DNA from: a virus
Length of the DNA: 39,604 nt
Virus record (IMG/VR): IMGVR_UViG_3300046694_000359
Span: 1 to 39,604 of that record
Reading direction: 5' to 3' (one strand)
The position numbers were made by a program, and so were the translations under genes. The notes beneath the pieces are model-generated. The model was given only the letters and a program-made list of their open reading frames with translations. It was not told the DNA's origin and searched no databases. Shown here one piece after another: positions 37,702-39,604 of the stretch (position 1 is the first letter of the stretch; each line of letters starts with the position of its first letter).

Positions 37702-39604
37702 ATGTCAGATACACCAACAAAAGAAATTTTAGATCATTCATTCTTGGCAGAAGAACTACTGATTCCCAATGTCAATCACTGTGATGGTGGTCGAGTCAAT
37801 ATGTTTACTAGTCATCAAGGTCAGCTTCTTGTATATAAAGGTGCTGAACCACCAAAGGTATTTACTCGTTTTGAAAAGCAGATCGGTAAGTATTCTACTG
37901 GTCTTAAGATTGCAAAGAAAGATCTTCAGATTATGGAGATTCTTGAATTTAATCAGAATCATAAGCTAATCATTACTTTTGATGGTGATGAATATAATAT
38001 CATCAATTGGACCAAGGCTAAGAATCTTACTGAAACTTATGGCTTTGAACAAGAACTAAATGAAACAGAAGTAGTCAAAGGTAATACAATTGCTGAAGGT
38101 GACTGGATTTATAAGAATGGTATGTATGATGAAAACCTGAACCTTAAGTTTGGGAATAATCTCAAGTCAGTATTCATTCCATTTCACGGTCTTACCTATG
38201 AAGATGGTATTGTCATTGGTCAATCTGCTTCAGAGAAATATGGTCACCAGCAAGTTCAGATCTTCGATATCGTTCTTAATCAGAATGATATCTTAATTAA
38301 TCTTCTAGGTACCAAAGAAGTTTATAAAGGTATTCCTCGTATTGGTGAAAAGATTACTGGCGGTATTCTAGCTGCTCGTCGTCGGATTAACTATAGTACA
38401 ATGCTAGATGAAATGCGTGATACAGAGTTTCGTAAGGTAAATCCTAATGATACTCCATTCTATGCATCAGGTACTGTTACTGATATCGAAGTATTCTGTA
38501 ATCTTCCAGAAGAGCTAGATTTAGCATACAATAGCTATTTTAAAGAGATTGCTGATACCCAAGATAAGATTTATACTAAGCTTATTAATCTTGTGGAAAA
38601 ATACAAGAAAGCAGGTAGTAAGCTAAGTGAGGATCTATCTTATTGGTACCAGAAAGCTAAAGACTATAAGAATCCTGAAATCAAGTTTAGCTTCGATAAG
38701 CGTGAATTTGAAGGTATTGTAGTCCGTGTAACAGTCATTATTGATGTTCCACTAGCTGTAGGTGCTAAGCTTACTGGTCGATACGGCAATAAGGGTGTTA
38801 TCTCGAAAATTGTACCTGATGATGAAATGCCTATGTCAGAAGATGGTCTCCATCGTGCTGATATTGCACTGAATTCTCTAGGTGTTATTGGTCGTATGAA
38901 TCTGGCTCAGTGTTTTGAGCAAGAATTAAACTTCATTGCAGACTATATCATCCGTGAGAATAAAGATGATGATGAGAAGCTTCTCAGTGAAATTATGACA
39001 TTCTATGAAATGGTCTGTCCGAAGTATGGTCAGTTCATCCAAGAGAATATCATTGACACTGATGATGGCGAGAATGAAGTACTTGCTTTGTGGCTTGAAG
39101 AGGCTAAAGAGCATGGTATTCTTATCCATCAACCACCATTCTATGAGAATTCAACACCTCAACTCATGGAAGACTTGTATACTCGGTTCCCTGTAGAAAA
39201 GATTAAATTCAAGGGAGTTGAAGATAAGCTCGTTATTGGTGATATGTATTTTATCATGCTTAAGCACGTACCAGCAGGTAAGTTCTCTGCACGAGCGGCG
39301 GAAATGACAAGTCTGCTAGATGTGCCGTATAAGAATAATGATAAGTACAAAAAGGGAAATGCACTTTTCAATTCAAATCCTATCAAATTTGGCGAACAGG
39401 AATATTTCAACTTCGCTTTGCTTGAGCAACCGGAAACAGTTGATAAGTTCCTTAAGGCATATTCATCAAGTCGTACCAATCGACAAAATATGATTCGGAC
39501 TCTTCTACAGAAGGATGTAAAAACTCTAGAATCTATTGAAGTTGATCAAGATATCGATGCATCGAATGCTGCACAGTCAGTACGTGCAATGTTTAATGGT
39601 ATCG
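37702..39604 (+). CDS. RNA polymerase beta subunit, C-terminal part (phage multisubunit RNAP), 3' end outside window
   Basis: 634 codons are visible and the frame is open at the right edge. After about 145 unfamiliar residues, RpoB landmarks appear: VFIPFHGLTYEDGIVIGQS (RpoB AFMPWNGYNFEDSIVIS), IGEKITGGILA, then GAKLTGRYGNKGVISKIVPDDEMP (RpoB GDKMAGRHGNKGVVSKIxPxEDMP, both catalytic-region Lys kept), ADIALNSLGVIGRMNLAQ (DIVLNPLGVPSRMNxGQ), and YFIMLKHVPAGKFSAR (YMLKLxHxVDDKxHARS). TTAGGAAAGAG precedes the ATG. With the beta-prime part at 14864-16279 it would form part of one of the phage enzymes; whether virion-packaged or late-type cannot be told from this window. Confidence 0.92.
   Translation, partial: MSDTPTKEILDHSFLAEELLIPNVNHCDGGRVNMFTSHQGQLLVYKGAEPPKVFTRFEKQIGKYSTGLKIAKKDLQIMEILEFNQNHKLIITFDGDEYNIINWTKAKNLTETYGFEQELNETEVVKGNTIAEGDWIYKNGMYDENLNLKFGNNLKSVFIPFHGLTYEDGIVIGQSASEKYGHQQVQIFDIVLNQNDILINLLGTKEVYKGIPRIGEKITGGILAARRRINYSTMLDEMRDTEFRKVNPNDTPFYASGTVTDIEVFCNLPEELDLAYNSYFKEIADTQDKIYTKLINLVEKYKKAGSKLSEDLSYWYQKAKDYKNPEIKFSFDKREFEGIVVRVTVIIDVPLAVGAKLTGRYGNKGVISKIVPDDEMPMSEDGLHRADIALNSLGVIGRMNLAQCFEQELNFIADYIIRENKDDDEKLLSEIMTFYEMVCPKYGQFIQENIIDTDDGENEVLALWLEEAKEHGILIHQPPFYENSTPQLMEDLYTRFPVEKIKFKGVEDKLVIGDMYFIMLKHVPAGKFSARAAEMTSLLDVPYKNNDKYKKGNALFNSNPIKFGEQEYFNFALLEQPETVDKFLKAYSSSRTNRQNMIRTLLQKDVKTLESIEVDQDIDASNAAQSVRAMFNGI

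Overview
The window is a piece of a large, AT-rich tailed-phage genome, most likely a jumbo myovirus of a Gram-negative host. Evidence for this: a T4-gp20-like portal, gp25-like and gp26-like baseplate proteins, a phage-type multisubunit RNA polymerase split into separate subunit genes (a beta-prime C-terminal part and a beta C-terminal part are both here), a UvsX/RecA-like recombinase, a DnaG-type primase, a GroEL-like chaperonin, and a lysis cassette with an outer-membrane lipoprotein spanin, which needs a host with an outer membrane. Genes are packed tightly with short overlaps. Many small proteins are unrecognised.

Layout. 1-4700: small unrecognised genes on the plus strand, including two small membrane proteins, a secreted protein and a possible 2-oxoglutarate/Fe(II) oxygenase. 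4800-11070: three related helical proteins and then the portal gene, which is interrupted by a 1016-base group I intron carrying a zinc-ribbon/Vsr-like homing endonuclease; the intron P1 and P10 helices can be read directly and fix both splice sites. 11140-14815: a lone minus-strand gene, then a plus-strand run including RNase HI. 14860-20940: a minus-strand block holding the RNA polymerase beta-prime C-terminal subunit, a roughly 490-base hairpin-rich non-coding stretch with a small ORF and two promoters beside it, two virion proteins (one probably baseplate), and the lysis cassette. 21027-24993: nuclease, gp25-like wedge protein, and a gp26-like hub-assembly protein with a textbook -1 frameshift signal that adds an 85-residue extension. 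25066-27961: chaperonin and a basic protein. 28019-36200: primase, three related proteins in tandem, RecA-like recombinase and others. 36300-end: a Ser/Arg-rich disordered protein, an unknown protein and the RNA polymerase beta C-terminal subunit, which runs off the right edge.

Control signals are unusually legible. Nine copies of a 22-base motif (core ATATATTAT, with TG six bases after it) all lie in gaps just upstream of transcription units, on both strands, and are probably the promoters of one phage RNA polymerase class. Many units end in hairpins, several of which share the near-identical core CCTATACC...GGTATAGG. Units without the 22-base motif usually start right after a terminator with an AGGAAA-type ribosome binding site, so a second promoter class that I cannot define probably serves them.

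The observations most worth follow-up are the frameshift site, the precisely mapped portal intron, the promoter family, the structured non-coding region at 16316-16740, and the chaperonin.
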